From Nocardia puris (GTDB taxonomy: Bacteria; Actinomycetota; Actinomycetes; Mycobacteriales; Mycobacteriaceae), in assembly GCF_003315035.1 (NCBI RefSeq), contig NZ_QNRE01000004.1:186001-250000 (forward strand): a stretch of DNA of 64,000 nt, given 5' to 3'. Below, piece after piece: positions 36,955 to 46,287 of this stretch. The notes under the pieces were generated by a model. It worked only from the letters and a program-made list of their open reading frames with translations. It was not told the origin of the DNA and searched no databases. The position numbers were made by a program, and so were the translations under genes. Positions within the stretch are counted from its first letter, which is position 1. Each line of letters begins with the position of its first letter.

Positions 36955-37716
36955 ATGGCGCAGATCCTGAACCCGATGAATCTCGGTGAAAGCGACAACA
37001 TCCCGCACAACAGCTACGCCTTCTGCATCGATCTGACCGGCCCGTGGTTCATGCGCAAGGGCGCGATGATCGCCTACTACGGCCAGATCGAATTCCAGCT
37101 GCTCACCCACGGCCTGCAGGGCGGCATGCTGCACATGGTGTCGGAGCAGTTCTCGGCGCCGATGTTCACCGGTGACTACGTGGTAGCCCAGGGCCATGGC
37201 AAGCTCATCCTCGGCGACCGCGGCTACGACATCAACTCCTACGACCTCGACGACGGCAACCTCACCATCCGCGCGGCCAACCTGCTGGCCTTCGAACCCG
37301 GCCTGGCGCTCAAGCAGTCGATCGTGCCCGGGTTCCTCACGCTCATCGGCACCGGCAAATTCCTGGCCTCCTCCAACGGCCCGGTGATCTTCGCCGAACC
37401 ACCGCTGCGGGTGGACCCGGAGTCGCTGGTCGGCTGGGCCGACTGCCCGTCGCCCAGCCACCACTTCGACCAGCAGTGGGTAACCGGCTTCCTGGCCGCG
37501 GGTGCGCACCGGTTCGGGGTGAACTCCGGCGAGGAGCGCCAGTTCGATTTCACCGGCGCGGGCACAGTGCTGATCCAGTCCAGCGAGAAGGTGATCAGCG
37601 ACGTGGAGATCGTGCGCACCATCGAGGGTCAGTTGCAGAGCGGCGTCAGCGTGGGCGGGTTGCAGCAGTTGCAGGCCGTGATCGCGCGACAGCTGGGGCA
37701 GCAGCAGAGTTACTGA
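36955..37716 (+). CDS. AIM24-family protein, copy 3
   Basis: This 253-residue AIM24 protein begins 3 bases after copy 2. It has SYAFCIDLTGPWFMRKGAMI, GDYVVAQGHGKLILGDRGYD, and near the C-terminus FTGAGTVLIQSSEK. The last 35 residues are glutamine-rich (LQSGVSVGGLQQLQAVIARQ). The three AIM24 genes form a tight operon on the divergent side of the TerD pair. The 268 bases that follow, up to the kinase gene, hold no recognised feature. Confidence 0.83.
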   Translation: MAQILNPMNLGESDNIPHNSYAFCIDLTGPWFMRKGAMIAYYGQIEFQLLTHGLQGGMLHMVSEQFSAPMFTGDYVVAQGHGKLILGDRGYDINSYDLDDGNLTIRAANLLAFEPGLALKQSIVPGFLTLIGTGKFLASSNGPVIFAEPPLRVDPESLVGWADCPSPSHHFDQQWVTGFLAAGAHRFGVNSGEERQFDFTGAGTVLIQSSEKVISDVEIVRTIEGQLQSGVSVGGLQQLQAVIARQLGQQQSY

Positions 37717-37984
37717 CGGCCGGACGCACGGTCGCGGCCGGTGTCGTGGCGGCCGTGCCGCTGGTGGGCTCCCCGGCCGTGCCCCAGATCAGATCGCTGG
37801 CAGGGCAGTCGGTCACGTCACCGGCCGGGCCGTCGGTCGCGCCCCGGTCGGGCTGTCGGCCGACCGCGCCCGTCGTCCTGCCGCCGGTCGAGCTGAGACC
37901 TATGACGACGCCGCCGAACCCGCGACCGATCGGTGCACCACCTCGCGCAGCCCGGCGGACACCCGGCGAGCGCGGGGACGCCGG

Positions 37985-39463
37985 GTGGATCTCCCGCTAG
38001 AGTCGGTCGATGTGGCCCCCGCGCAATCGCTTCGACCCGGCAGCGTGTTCGCCGGGTACCGGATCGAAGGGCTCGTGGGCGCGGGCGGAATGGGCAGCGT
38101 CTACTCGGCGCACCACCCGCGACTGCCCAGGATGGTGGCGCTGAAGCTGCTGCACCCCTCGTTCGCGGCCGACCCGGTGTTCCGCGGCCGATTCGAGCGC
38201 GAGGCGCAGCTGGCGGGCCGCCTGGACCACCCGAACATCGTGGCGATCCACGATCGCGGGCAGGAGGGCGAGCAGCTCTGGATCGCCATGCAGTACATCC
38301 AGGGCGGCGACGCCGACTCGCTGGCCCGCGGCGGTCCGCTGCCGCCCGCGCGGGCCCTGCACATCGCCCGCGAGACGGCCAACGCACTCGACCACGCGCA
38401 CGCCGCGGGTCTGCTGCACCGCGACGTGAAACCCGCCAACATCCTGTTGCGCGCGCCCTCGGCGCCCGGCGCGCCCGAACAAGTGCTGCTCACCGATTTC
38501 GGCATCGCCAAATCCGCCGACGAGGTCGGCTCCCTCACCCAGACCGGCACGCTGCTGGCGACCCTGCGCTACGCCGCGCCCGAACAGCTCTCCGGCGGTG
38601 AGCTCGGCCCGCGCACCGACCAGTACTCGCTGGCGTGCACGCTGTTCCACCTGCTCGCGGGCCGCCCGCCGTTCACCGCCGACACCGCGGCCGGGGTCAT
38701 CGGCGCGCATCTGATGCAACCGGTGCCGCGCATCAGCACGCTGCGCCCGGACCTGCCGCCCGCGCTGGACGCGGTGTTCGAGCGGGCGATGGCCAAGAAT
38801 CCGGAGCACCGGTTCCCCAGTTGCGCGGCGATGGCGGCGGCCGCGTCGGCGGCGTTCGATCCACCCCGCGCGCCGCTCCCGCCCACACCGCCGCCGAGCC
38901 GAAAGCGCCGGTGGCTGTTGGCACTCGGCGCGGTGGCGGCCGTGCTCGCGGTGGCGGGCGCGGGCGCCTTCGCCTTGCGCCCCGACGAAACTCCTACCAC
39001 CACAACGACTTCCACACCGCCGCCCACCACGTCCACCGCCCCCGATCCGTGGGCCGCCGGACGCGACACCGTCGCCTTGTTCCCCGACCTGCTGCCCGCC
39101 GGCCCCGACACGGTGGGCTACCGCGATCTGCGGTGCAGTTTCGCCACCAAGAACCCGGGCGCGGTGTGGGAGCACGGATTCAACTGCACCGACCGCCAGG
39201 GCCTGGAACTCCAAGTGCTCCAGCACGACAGCGCCGCCACCGTGGACCGCTACGTCGCGACGCTGGAGCAGGGCGCCACCGAGACGCTCACCTCGCGCTA
39301 CGGAGAACCGCTCACGGTGCGCAAGTTCAACGGGTCCACCGGCCCGTGGATCCTCGTGCGATTCGGCGCCGCTCCGCGCTCGTCCGTGCTGCTCCAGGTC
39401 TTCGAGAAGGGGAGCTCCCACCAGGAGGTGATCGACGAATGGTTGCGAAGCGCCCCGCTGTGA
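37985..39463 (+). CDS. Membrane-anchored Ser/Thr protein kinase (PknB-type)
   Basis: This 492-residue receptor-like kinase has a cytoplasmic catalytic domain with glycine loop GAGGMGSVY, lysine in VALKLL, catalytic D147 in HRDVKPAN and D171 in DFG. One membrane helix lies at about residues 309-331. A Thr/Pro linker leads to an extracytoplasmic domain of about 130 residues with two cysteines (LRCSFA, FNCTDR) that likely pair. Start GTG 37985 is used; GTG at 38012 is an alternative. The following lipoprotein gene overlaps its 3' end. It lies inside the Ter cluster and may link envelope sensing to it (inference). Confidence 0.92.
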   Translation: MDLPLESVDVAPAQSLRPGSVFAGYRIEGLVGAGGMGSVYSAHHPRLPRMVALKLLHPSFAADPVFRGRFEREAQLAGRLDHPNIVAIHDRGQEGEQLWIAMQYIQGGDADSLARGGPLPPARALHIARETANALDHAHAAGLLHRDVKPANILLRAPSAPGAPEQVLLTDFGIAKSADEVGSLTQTGTLLATLRYAAPEQLSGGELGPRTDQYSLACTLFHLLAGRPPFTADTAAGVIGAHLMQPVPRISTLRPDLPPALDAVFERAMAKNPEHRFPSCAAMAAAASAAFDPPRAPLPPTPPPSRKRRWLLALGAVAAVLAVAGAGAFALRPDETPTTTTTSTPPPTTSTAPDPWAAGRDTVALFPDLLPAGPDTVGYRDLRCSFATKNPGAVWEHGFNCTDRQGLELQVLQHDSAATVDRYVATLEQGATETLTSRYGEPLTVRKFNGSTGPWILVRFGAAPRSSVLLQVFEKGSSHQEVIDEWLRSAPL

Positions 39464-40665
39464 GGCGGCTCGGGCCCGCCGCCGCACTGCTGTCCGCGCT
39501 GACGGTCACGGCGTGCTCGGGCGTCGCAGGCACGCCCACGCCCGCCGAGATCGACGTGCGCACACTGGATGTCGGCGCCTACAACATCGAACCGGCCGAC
39601 GTGGAGGCCATCCGCACGCCGAACGACGGCCGCATCCTGGAAGGGTTGCGGATGGCCGGTGCCATCGCGATCCCCCACCAGATCGACGAGACCTTCGTGC
39701 ACAACTGGGGCACCGACGTGCTCGAGTCACCCGCGAAGGCGGCGCAGGCCTCGGCCATCTCGAGCGTGAACACCCCGACGCTCGAAAAGCACGGCATGAT
39801 AGTCGCTTTCGACATCGGCGAGGGCGACCGCGCGTTCCGGTCCGGTACGCCCGCGCTCGACATCGACGCGAACCTCACCCGCGTGGTGCTGTTCCGCTTC
39901 CCCGGCGAGGCCGCCGCACGGGACGCGGCGCGCGAGATGGAGGCGCTGGACTTCTCGGTCAGCCCCGACAACGAACCCGCCCCGATCCCGGATCATCCCG
40001 GCGCGCACGCGCATTGGCGCCCCGGCATCCGCACGATCGGCGCGACCTACGCCCAGGGGGAGATCGTGGTGAGCGTCTTCGCCCAGCACCGGACCCCCGA
40101 CAAGGACGCGCTCGCCGACCGGGTGGCGCAGGTCCTGGACGCGCAGATCCCGCTGCTGGAGGAGTTCCAGCCCACCCCGCCCGACGAGATCGACGAACTG
40201 CCACGCGATCCCGACGCGATGCTGCGCCGCATCCTGGTGCCCGGCCCGGCCGGGCAGCGGCTGCCCATCTCGTCGCGCGAATACGGCTCGTGGAGCGGGC
40301 GCGCCACCGTGCACTATCGCCCGCTGGACAACGAGGAGATGGCGGCGGCCTGGGACGACGGCGGCGTGGAATCCGTCGCACAGGCGTTCAGCACCACGCT
40401 TTTCCGCTTCCGCGACAACGAGGCGGCGCGGGCCTTCGGGGACGCGTGGGCCGATACGGTCGGCGGCAACGTGCGGGCCGTCGACGGGCCGGAGGGCCTG
40501 CCCGACGTGCGCTGCGTGGAGCGCGCCGCGTCGAACGACGAGTCCGCGCTGGCCCGCTGCTACGTCATCTACCGGGAGCACGCCGCGTTCGTCAGCGGCG
40601 GCACCGCGGAGAACGCGCGGCAACAGGCGGCGGCGCAGTACGCGCTGCTGGTGAACGGCGCGTAG
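39439..40665 (+). CDS. DUF7373-like lipoprotein
   Basis: This 408-residue protein has a lipoprotein signal ending at the cysteine of LTVTACSG. Two similar halves follow (residues about 40-200 and 220-405), each with a TRVVLFRFPGEAAARDAA / STTLFRFRDNEAARAFGDAW motif. This fits the family of large lipoproteins common in Nocardia and mycobacteria (DUF7373), whose function is unknown. ATG 39439 has GGAGG 10 bases upstream and overlaps the kinase gene by 25 bases. Co-expression with the kinase is therefore likely, and it may contribute to its extracytoplasmic signal. Confidence 0.72.
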   Translation: MVAKRPAVRRLGPAAALLSALTVTACSGVAGTPTPAEIDVRTLDVGAYNIEPADVEAIRTPNDGRILEGLRMAGAIAIPHQIDETFVHNWGTDVLESPAKAAQASAISSVNTPTLEKHGMIVAFDIGEGDRAFRSGTPALDIDANLTRVVLFRFPGEAAARDAAREMEALDFSVSPDNEPAPIPDHPGAHAHWRPGIRTIGATYAQGEIVVSVFAQHRTPDKDALADRVAQVLDAQIPLLEEFQPTPPDEIDELPRDPDAMLRRILVPGPAGQRLPISSREYGSWSGRATVHYRPLDNEEMAAAWDDGGVESVAQAFSTTLFRFRDNEAARAFGDAWADTVGGNVRAVDGPEGLPDVRCVERAASNDESALARCYVIYREHAAFVSGGTAENARQQAAAQYALLVNGA

Positions 40666-40668
40666 CCG

Positions 40669-41514
40669 ATGGTGCGCGGCAGGATTCGGTTGCTGGTCGC
40701 GGTGCTGGCGGCCCTCGCGATCGGTTGCGGCCGCGAACCGGCCCCGCCGCCGCATCCCGCACCCGCCGGGCCGACCCCTGAGCAGCAGGCCGCGTTCGCG
40801 GTGATCGACGGGGTGTTCCGGGACTGCGGGTTCCCGATCGTCGGCCTGCCCACCCGCGACCTCGACGTCGAGGAGGACGAGCTGTCGATGGTGCCGTGGA
40901 TCGTCGCGTCCCTCGGCAATGACACGCTGCCCGACGTGATGGCCGGGTTGCGGCGCTGCGCGGAACTGCTTCTCGCCGCCACCGAGTCGTACGGGCGCCT
41001 GTCCGTGAAGCTGTACATCACCGACCCCGCGACCGTGGCCGCGCTGCCGGAACCCACCGACACCGCCACCCCGCTGTCCCGGCTCGACGACTACGCGCGG
41101 CTGCTCGAGCTGCGCGCCGCACCCCACTACTTCCTGAAGGCGCTGACCATCCACTCGACCGGCGACCGCTTGGATTACACCTGGCCGCAAGACGATCGGG
41201 CGCTCGCCGAAGAAACCATCCAGCGCCGCATGACCGACTGGCTCGCCGACCCGGCCGCCGTCCTCGGGCCGAGCCCCTACCAGCGCAACCGCCTGGTGCC
41301 CGGACGGGCCGACCGCCTGCGGTACTACCGGATGCTGTGCGGGGTGCCGCTCGACCAACGGCAGAAATGCGACGGGCCGGTGCCCGGGATCGTCGCGGCC
41401 ACCGTGGACATCCACACCCTCGAGGTCACCGACTTCCGCATGCTGCCCGGCCTGCCCCACGGGTACTCCCTCAACCGGCTGGACGACCCGCTCGAGCCCG
41501 ACCTCACGGGCTGA
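40669..41514 (+). CDS. Putative lipoprotein, unknown function
   Basis: This 281-residue protein starts with a signal peptide (MVRGRIRLLVAVLAALAIGC) whose cysteine fits a lipobox. A short proline-rich segment and a globular part with four further cysteines (FRDCGFP, LRRCAEL, MLCGVP, KCDGP) follow. No family was recognised. It begins 3 bases after the preceding lipoprotein gene, so kinase and both lipoproteins form one operon. It converges with the HAD phosphatase gene. Confidence 0.7.
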   Translation: MVRGRIRLLVAVLAALAIGCGREPAPPPHPAPAGPTPEQQAAFAVIDGVFRDCGFPIVGLPTRDLDVEEDELSMVPWIVASLGNDTLPDVMAGLRRCAELLLAATESYGRLSVKLYITDPATVAALPEPTDTATPLSRLDDYARLLELRAAPHYFLKALTIHSTGDRLDYTWPQDDRALAEETIQRRMTDWLADPAAVLGPSPYQRNRLVPGRADRLRYYRMLCGVPLDQRQKCDGPVPGIVAATVDIHTLEVTDFRMLPGLPHGYSLNRLDDPLEPDLTG

Positions 41515-41526
41515 GCGGGTCGCGAA

Positions 41527-42369
41527 TCACGCCGCGCGGGGCGCGGAGTCGATGAACCAGTCGATGATCTCCTCGCCGGCGAGAATGCCGCTGGCCTTGG
41601 TGACGGTGAGGTTCGGGCTGGTCCAGTTCAGGTGCTCGAGCTCGCCGTGGCGGGGGCGGATGGCCGAGTCGGCCGCGCGCAGCATCGCCGCGTCCAAGGC
41701 GCCGTCGCCCGCGGCGAAAGTCAGTGCGTCCGGGCTCAATTCACCGCTGTCCACCAGGCGGCGGCGCACCTCGGCCACCGCCGTGCTCTTGCAGACCACG
41801 CGCGGCATGGTGTAGATCTTGCGTCCCTGCTGGGAGGCCGACCACCCGCGCTCGGCGCACCAGGCGCCCCATTCGGCCAGGAAGTCCTCCGGCACCGCTT
41901 TCGGCCGCACCACCAGGTAGCAGAACAGGTGGTCGGCGATGCGGAACTTGGTGCACCAGGAATCGTCGATGCGCGAGCGCAATTCGGCGCTCACCTCCGA
42001 GAGCGTCGCACCGCCCGCCCGCACCTGCGCATCGATGTCGATGCGCCAGCGCATATCCGGGACGCCGTCCACCAGGATGTTGCCGCCGTTGCTGGTGATG
42101 GCGTAGCGCCACGGCGCTCCCGGCAGGGCGATCCTGGTGAACTGCTTGATGGTTCGCGTGGTGGTCGGGATGACGGCCGCCGGTTCGGTCAGCGTCCGCA
42201 TGCGCAGCGCCGCCGCGGTGGTCATGAAGGAGAGCGGCGCGCCCTCCAGGTGTTCCACGCACACGGTCGCCACCTCGTCGGCGGTGCTGAACGCGTTGCG
42301 CGAGTAGATCATGGTGCGGTCGAGATCGGTGGCGACGAGCGCCTGTCTTCGAGGTCCAGCGGGAAACAT
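41527..42369 (-). CDS. HAD-family phosphatase of the Ter biosynthetic module
   Basis: This 280-residue haloacid-dehalogenase-type hydrolase has the nucleophile motif VATDLDRT (D15, D17), motif II-like ITSNGG, a lysine region and motif III/IV in TFAAGDGALDAAMLRAAD. In Ter-linked operons such phosphatases are predicted to remove phosphate from a nucleotide-like product made by the PRTases. The ATG follows the PRTase stop codon with no gap. It is the last gene of the operon beginning with the coiled-coil protein at 47535. Confidence 0.85.
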   Translation of the reverse strand: MFPAGPRRQALVATDLDRTMIYSRNAFSTADEVATVCVEHLEGAPLSFMTTAAALRMRTLTEPAAVIPTTTRTIKQFTRIALPGAPWRYAITSNGGNILVDGVPDMRWRIDIDAQVRAGGATLSEVSAELRSRIDDSWCTKFRIADHLFCYLVVRPKAVPEDFLAEWGAWCAERGWSASQQGRKIYTMPRVVCKSTAVAEVRRRLVDSGELSPDALTFAAGDGALDAAMLRAADSAIRPRHGELEHLNWTSPNLTVTKASGILAGEEIIDWFIDSAPRAA

Positions 42370-45066
42370 CTACTTCGGTACTTCCTTGATCAATCCCATG
42401 CACGAGTACGCGAGGTCGGGCACGACCTCGACGGGGACGCCGCGGGCGGCGGCCAGCAACCGGATGTGCGCGTGCTCCGGCGCGTCGGGCTCGCGGACGA
42501 GCACGCGCCATGGCACCCGCCGCAACAGCACCCGGGTGGTCTCGCCCACGCCGGGTTTCACGAAATTCACACTGGTGACGCCATATTCGGCGCGTACCTT
42601 GTCCACGGAAGCCCAGCCCGTCCAGGTCGGGGTACGGTCCGAGGCCCGCACGGCGGCCACCTCACCGGCCACCCGGGGGCGCACGGCGTCGAACGCGACG
42701 GTGACCGTGTCGAGCAGCCGCACCGACACGTCGTCGCCGGCGAGTTCCCGGTAGAACTTCGCACCGTGGAAATCGCCGGGCCCGATCAGCTCGTCGTTGA
42801 GCACGGTGCGCGAGATCAGCCCGGACACCGTGGAATTCAGGCAGGCCGAGGCGATCAGGAAATCGTCGCGGGTGCCGTAGGTGGTGACGCAGTGGCCCGG
42901 GTCGGCCAGCACGGCCAGCCGGTCGTCGAACCGCGCGCCGCCCGCGGCGTGATAGGCATCCAGCGCCTCGCCGAGTTCCTTGGTGATCGCGCCCTTGCCG
43001 GTCCACCCGTCCACGAAGACGATCGAGGACGGATCGTGGTGGTGCGCCAGGTAATCCAGCGCGACCGGGTCGATGCCGCGATCGCGCACGATCGACACCG
43101 CGTAGTGCGGGGTATCCAGGCTCGGCAGCCCGGCGCCGCGCCCCGAGGCGAGCCAGCGCCGCATGAGGATGCCGATCGGCGTGCCCGCGCGCGCCAGCGA
43201 CACCAGCACGATGTCCTCGCCGCGCTCGGCGACCACCAGCTCCGATACGGTCCCCACCGCCAGGGCCAGGCGCTCGGCGCTCTCAGCGAGCACGCGGTCG
43301 AACAGGTCGCGGTAGGCGGCATCGGGCTGGTACTCGACCGGCAGGGATTCCGCGTAGTGCGCCTCTCCGGCCTGGATGCGTGTTTCCCGTTCCGCCACAT
43401 CGGCTTCCAGGTCCACGTCGGAGAGATCCTTGAGCAGCCAGGTCACCTCGTCCGGGGCGTAGGAGCCGAAGGCGGGGCCGCGCAACGGCTCCGGGAAGGA
43501 TGCCGAATCATCCTGCCGCACAGTATTTTCGGCTGAATCACCCGCCAGTGCGAGGTGGTCGGCCATCGCCGCTCCCCCTTCGCGCTCGCCGGTGCGCCCA
43601 GCGTCCTGTTCGCGGGGATCGGCTCCACCGGCGCGCGCGGAGTGCGGCGCGCGGGGACCGGCCGTGCCGCTGCGCGTGGCGGGCAGCGCGTGAGGCTCGG
43701 TCCGGCCGGTCCGCGCGAAGTGCAGCGCACGGGACTCGACCTCACCGGTGCGCGCGGCGTGCAGTTCTCGAGGATCGGCGCCCGGCAGCACCGCCAGCAG
43801 CACATCCGCGCCCGACGCCGTCAGCACGTCGATCAGCCCGCCCTCGGCCACCAGGTCGGCGGTGTCGGCGGGCGCGTCGATCACCACGAGCAGGATCGGC
43901 TCCCCGGTGGGGCCGGTCTGTTCCCCGGTGAGGGCGCGCAGCTCGTCGTCCAGATCGGCGGGCCACTGCGCGTTGTAGAGGTAGCGCGGTACGTTGTCGG
44001 GTTCCGGTGCGGTGAAACGGAATCCGCGCCGCAGCGGATACCCGGGCTCGTCCAGCACGTAGGCGGGCGAGCGCGTGGTGGTCTGGAACCGGGTCGCCAC
44101 ACCGGCGTCGGCCAGTCCCGACGCCAGCCGCAGCGGCAGGTACATCAGCTCCTCGTGACCGATCACGATCACCGGACGGTCGCCGCCGAGCCGCGTGCGC
44201 AGCGCGGCCACCGCCACGCCCACCGCCGCGTCGAACGCCGGCGCGTCGGTGTCGAGGATGCCGTGCCTGCCGCCCTCCGGCACCGCACCGGGCCAGGGCA
44301 GCGCCAGCCGGTCGAACGAACCACGCCGCGCGGCAACGGGATTCAACGCCGGTTCGGGCAGCGCCTCGACGGAGTCCACCAGTCCGTCGGGCAGCAGCGT
44401 GAGACCCGAAGCGAGACAGACGGTGTCGATCCGCGCGCCGAGCTCGGCGGCGACATCGGCGAACACCGCGCGGTCGGCCTCGGTGCGCATATCCACCAGC
44501 GAGGCCAGCACGTAGTGCGCCCGCGGCGAGGACGCGTGCAGCGCGCGGATCGCGTCGATCGCCGTCGCTCCCGTGGAGATCTCGTCGTCCACCAGCACCA
44601 ACGGCAGGTCGTTGAGGAAGATGCCCGCGGGCGCGGGCTGCAGCAGGTGCGAGGTGGCGTGCGAATGGCCCTCCTCGAAACCGGTGAGCGTCTCGGCGGT
44701 GGCCACGTCGCGGCGCGTCGAATGCAGGTAGCAGTGCGCGCCCAGCCGTGCCGCGACGATGTGGCCGAGACCCGTTGCCGTTTCGGCGAATCCGAGCACC
44801 ACGGCGTCGCCACCGTCCAGCAATGGACGCACCAGATCACCGAGCCGGTCACCCGCGTCCAGCACCACGCGCGGATCGGTCGGCAGGTGCTTGCCCAGCA
44901 CCGTCGACACCAGCAGGTGCGCGCGGCGCGGATTGCGCCGCAGACCGGGCTGGATCAGCCACTCGATCGCCAGCTCCCCGGGCAGCGCGCCGCCGGCGGG
45001 CCCGCCGTGCGAAGCCACGTGCCGCAGCTCGAACCCGAGCGTGCGGGTCGCCCACGGCGCCGTCAT
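42370..45066 (-). CDS. Fused double phosphoribosyltransferase (PRTase_2-TRSP plus StiP-type PRTase-PELOTA)
   Basis: This 898-residue ORF joins two Ter-module proteins. Residues 1-240 are a PRTase with PRPP motif LVLVDDEISTG (156-166); the TRSP domain follows, with its TTTRSPAY signature. Residues 431-495 are a five-fold repeat linker. From about 515 comes a StiP-type PRTase (PF11202-like) with PRPP motif IVFVDGWTGKG (682-692). The C-terminus is a PELOTA-type RNA-binding domain (NFVKPGVGETTRVLLRRVPW ... YSCMGLIKEV). ATG 45066 overlaps the CitE-like stop (ATGA). An internal ATG (43566) preceded by GGGGGAG could also give a separate 399-residue second protein. The enzymes are predicted to make a nucleoside-like metabolite. 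Confidence 0.88.
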   Translation of the reverse strand: MTAPWATRTLGFELRHVASHGGPAGGALPGELAIEWLIQPGLRRNPRRAHLLVSTVLGKHLPTDPRVVLDAGDRLGDLVRPLLDGGDAVVLGFAETATGLGHIVAARLGAHCYLHSTRRDVATAETLTGFEEGHSHATSHLLQPAPAGIFLNDLPLVLVDDEISTGATAIDAIRALHASSPRAHYVLASLVDMRTEADRAVFADVAAELGARIDTVCLASGLTLLPDGLVDSVEALPEPALNPVAARRGSFDRLALPWPGAVPEGGRHGILDTDAPAFDAAVGVAVAALRTRLGGDRPVIVIGHEELMYLPLRLASGLADAGVATRFQTTTRSPAYVLDEPGYPLRRGFRFTAPEPDNVPRYLYNAQWPADLDDELRALTGEQTGPTGEPILLVVIDAPADTADLVAEGGLIDVLTASGADVLLAVLPGADPRELHAARTGEVESRALHFARTGRTEPHALPATRSGTAGPRAPHSARAGGADPREQDAGRTGEREGGAAMADHLALAGDSAENTVRQDDSASFPEPLRGPAFGSYAPDEVTWLLKDLSDVDLEADVAERETRIQAGEAHYAESLPVEYQPDAAYRDLFDRVLAESAERLALAVGTVSELVVAERGEDIVLVSLARAGTPIGILMRRWLASGRGAGLPSLDTPHYAVSIVRDRGIDPVALDYLAHHHDPSSIVFVDGWTGKGAITKELGEALDAYHAAGGARFDDRLAVLADPGHCVTTYGTRDDFLIASACLNSTVSGLISRTVLNDELIGPGDFHGAKFYRELAGDDVSVRLLDTVTVAFDAVRPRVAGEVAAVRASDRTPTWTGWASVDKVRAEYGVTSVNFVKPGVGETTRVLLRRVPWRVLVREPDAPEHAHIRLLAAARGVPVEVVPDLAYSCMGLIKEVPK
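43582..43776 (-). repeat. Five 39-bp in-frame repeats encoding the linker
   Basis: Five consecutive 39-base units encode DPRELHAARTGEV, ESRALHFARTGRT, EPHALPATRSGTA, GPRAPHSARAGGA and DPREQDAGRTGER. They separate the two PRTase halves and end 15 bases before the internal ATG at 43566. The units are diverged at the DNA level but keep length and pattern exactly. Confidence 0.88.
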
Positions 45067-46274
45067 ACCTTCACCAACGCGCTGAGCAGATCCACGAACG
45101 ACACTCCCTTGTTCGCCACTCCGAAAACCCTTGCCCGCAACAGTGTTTCGCGCGCCCAGCTGCGGTGCGGGCGCATCTCGTTCATCTTGTTCCGGTACTC
45201 CGAGGCGGCCACACCGCCCACGTCGACCTGCAGGATGTCCAGCGCGTCGGCGTACTCCTCGTGCGTCACCACCGACAGGGCGTGCACCGCCGCCACGTGC
45301 GAGGGATGGATCACCGTCTTGCCCTGGATGCCGTTGGCGCGGTCCAGCGTGATCTCGCGCAACAGCCCGTCCAGATCCCGGCTCACCAGGTACTGCCGGA
45401 ACGGCACCGCGTCGGACTCCTCGAACGGCGCGGTGCGCAGCAGCGGGCGGAACATGCGCTCGTGATCGGCGAAGTACTCCCACACCGGGCCGGTGATCAC
45501 GAACCCGGTGCCGTCGGCGCGGCCCAGGTAGTTGACGATGTCGGCGATCACGTCGGCGACCACCCGCACGTCGTAGATGGTCAGATCGCGGTCGCGCCGG
45601 ATGCCGAACGTCGAGCACATATCGGTCGCCCCGACCCGCACCGCGAGCACCCGCTCCCGGTGCTCGGCCAGCACCGCCGCGATGTGCGCCAGCTCCTGAT
45701 CGCGGGTCTGGCGGTGCACCAGCGCGGCCGATTCGAGCACCGGCATGCCGAACACCTGGCGCCGCAGTCGCACCGACGCCGCTTCCAGGGCGGCCAGGTA
45801 CTTGTGGCAGGAGGCGCTGTCGAACTTCGGGAACACGAACCCGGTCAGCGCCGACGCGCCGATCCCCAGCTGCTCGACGATCTCGCCGATGGCGTCGGCG
45901 TCGCGCACCCGCACGAACAGCAGCGGGTTGGGGTCCTCCCCGGCCGCCAGCTCGTCCAGGGTCGCCACGGCCTGCCGCTTGGCGAACTCGACCTCGTGAT
46001 CGGCCACCGCGTCCTCGAGGTCGATCACCATCGAACACACGCCGCGCTCGGCCCGGCGGCGGATGGTGTCGGCCAGATCCGGCCTGGTGGCGGGCGCGTA
46101 CAGCGTGGCGCCCAGCCCGTAGGCGAGCAGTTCCCGATCGGTGCTGTCGCCGAAGGCTTCGGGCTGCCGATGGAACAGCGACCTCGCGTCCGGACCCTGC
46201 AACTGCCGGAAATGCCGCAGTGGCAGCCGTTTCCGGAGGGAAACCTCCCCCCGGACGGCGACAGAAGCGGTCAT
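45063..46274 (-). CDS. CitE-like HpcH/HpaI lyase of the Ter biosynthetic module
   Basis: This 403-residue TIM-barrel protein resembles citrate lyase beta subunits. It has TLYAPATRPDLADTI, the acidic metal/substrate motif CSMVIDLEDAV (residues 80-90), GFVFPKFDSA, VRVGATDMCSTFG and the ending QGKTVIHPSHVAAVHAL. The extended C-terminus (NKMNEMRPHRSWARETLLRA) is typical of the Ter-linked subgroup, which is predicted to act with the PRTases. Its stop overlaps the PRTase start. The substrate is unknown; a CoA-type lyase reaction is the family precedent. Confidence 0.88.
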   Translation of the reverse strand: MTASVAVRGEVSLRKRLPLRHFRQLQGPDARSLFHRQPEAFGDSTDRELLAYGLGATLYAPATRPDLADTIRRRAERGVCSMVIDLEDAVADHEVEFAKRQAVATLDELAAGEDPNPLLFVRVRDADAIGEIVEQLGIGASALTGFVFPKFDSASCHKYLAALEAASVRLRRQVFGMPVLESAALVHRQTRDQELAHIAAVLAEHRERVLAVRVGATDMCSTFGIRRDRDLTIYDVRVVADVIADIVNYLGRADGTGFVITGPVWEYFADHERMFRPLLRTAPFEESDAVPFRQYLVSRDLDGLLREITLDRANGIQGKTVIHPSHVAAVHALSVVTHEEYADALDILQVDVGGVAASEYRNKMNEMRPHRSWARETLLRARVFGVANKGVSFVDLLSALVKV

Positions 46275-46287
46275 CGATCACCCGTCC

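Noticed and set aside
45067..46281. N-terminal extension of the PRTase fusion to 46281
   Set aside because: The extra 405 residues lie out of frame over the clear CitE-like gene; ATG 45066 overlapping the CitE-like stop is the natural start.
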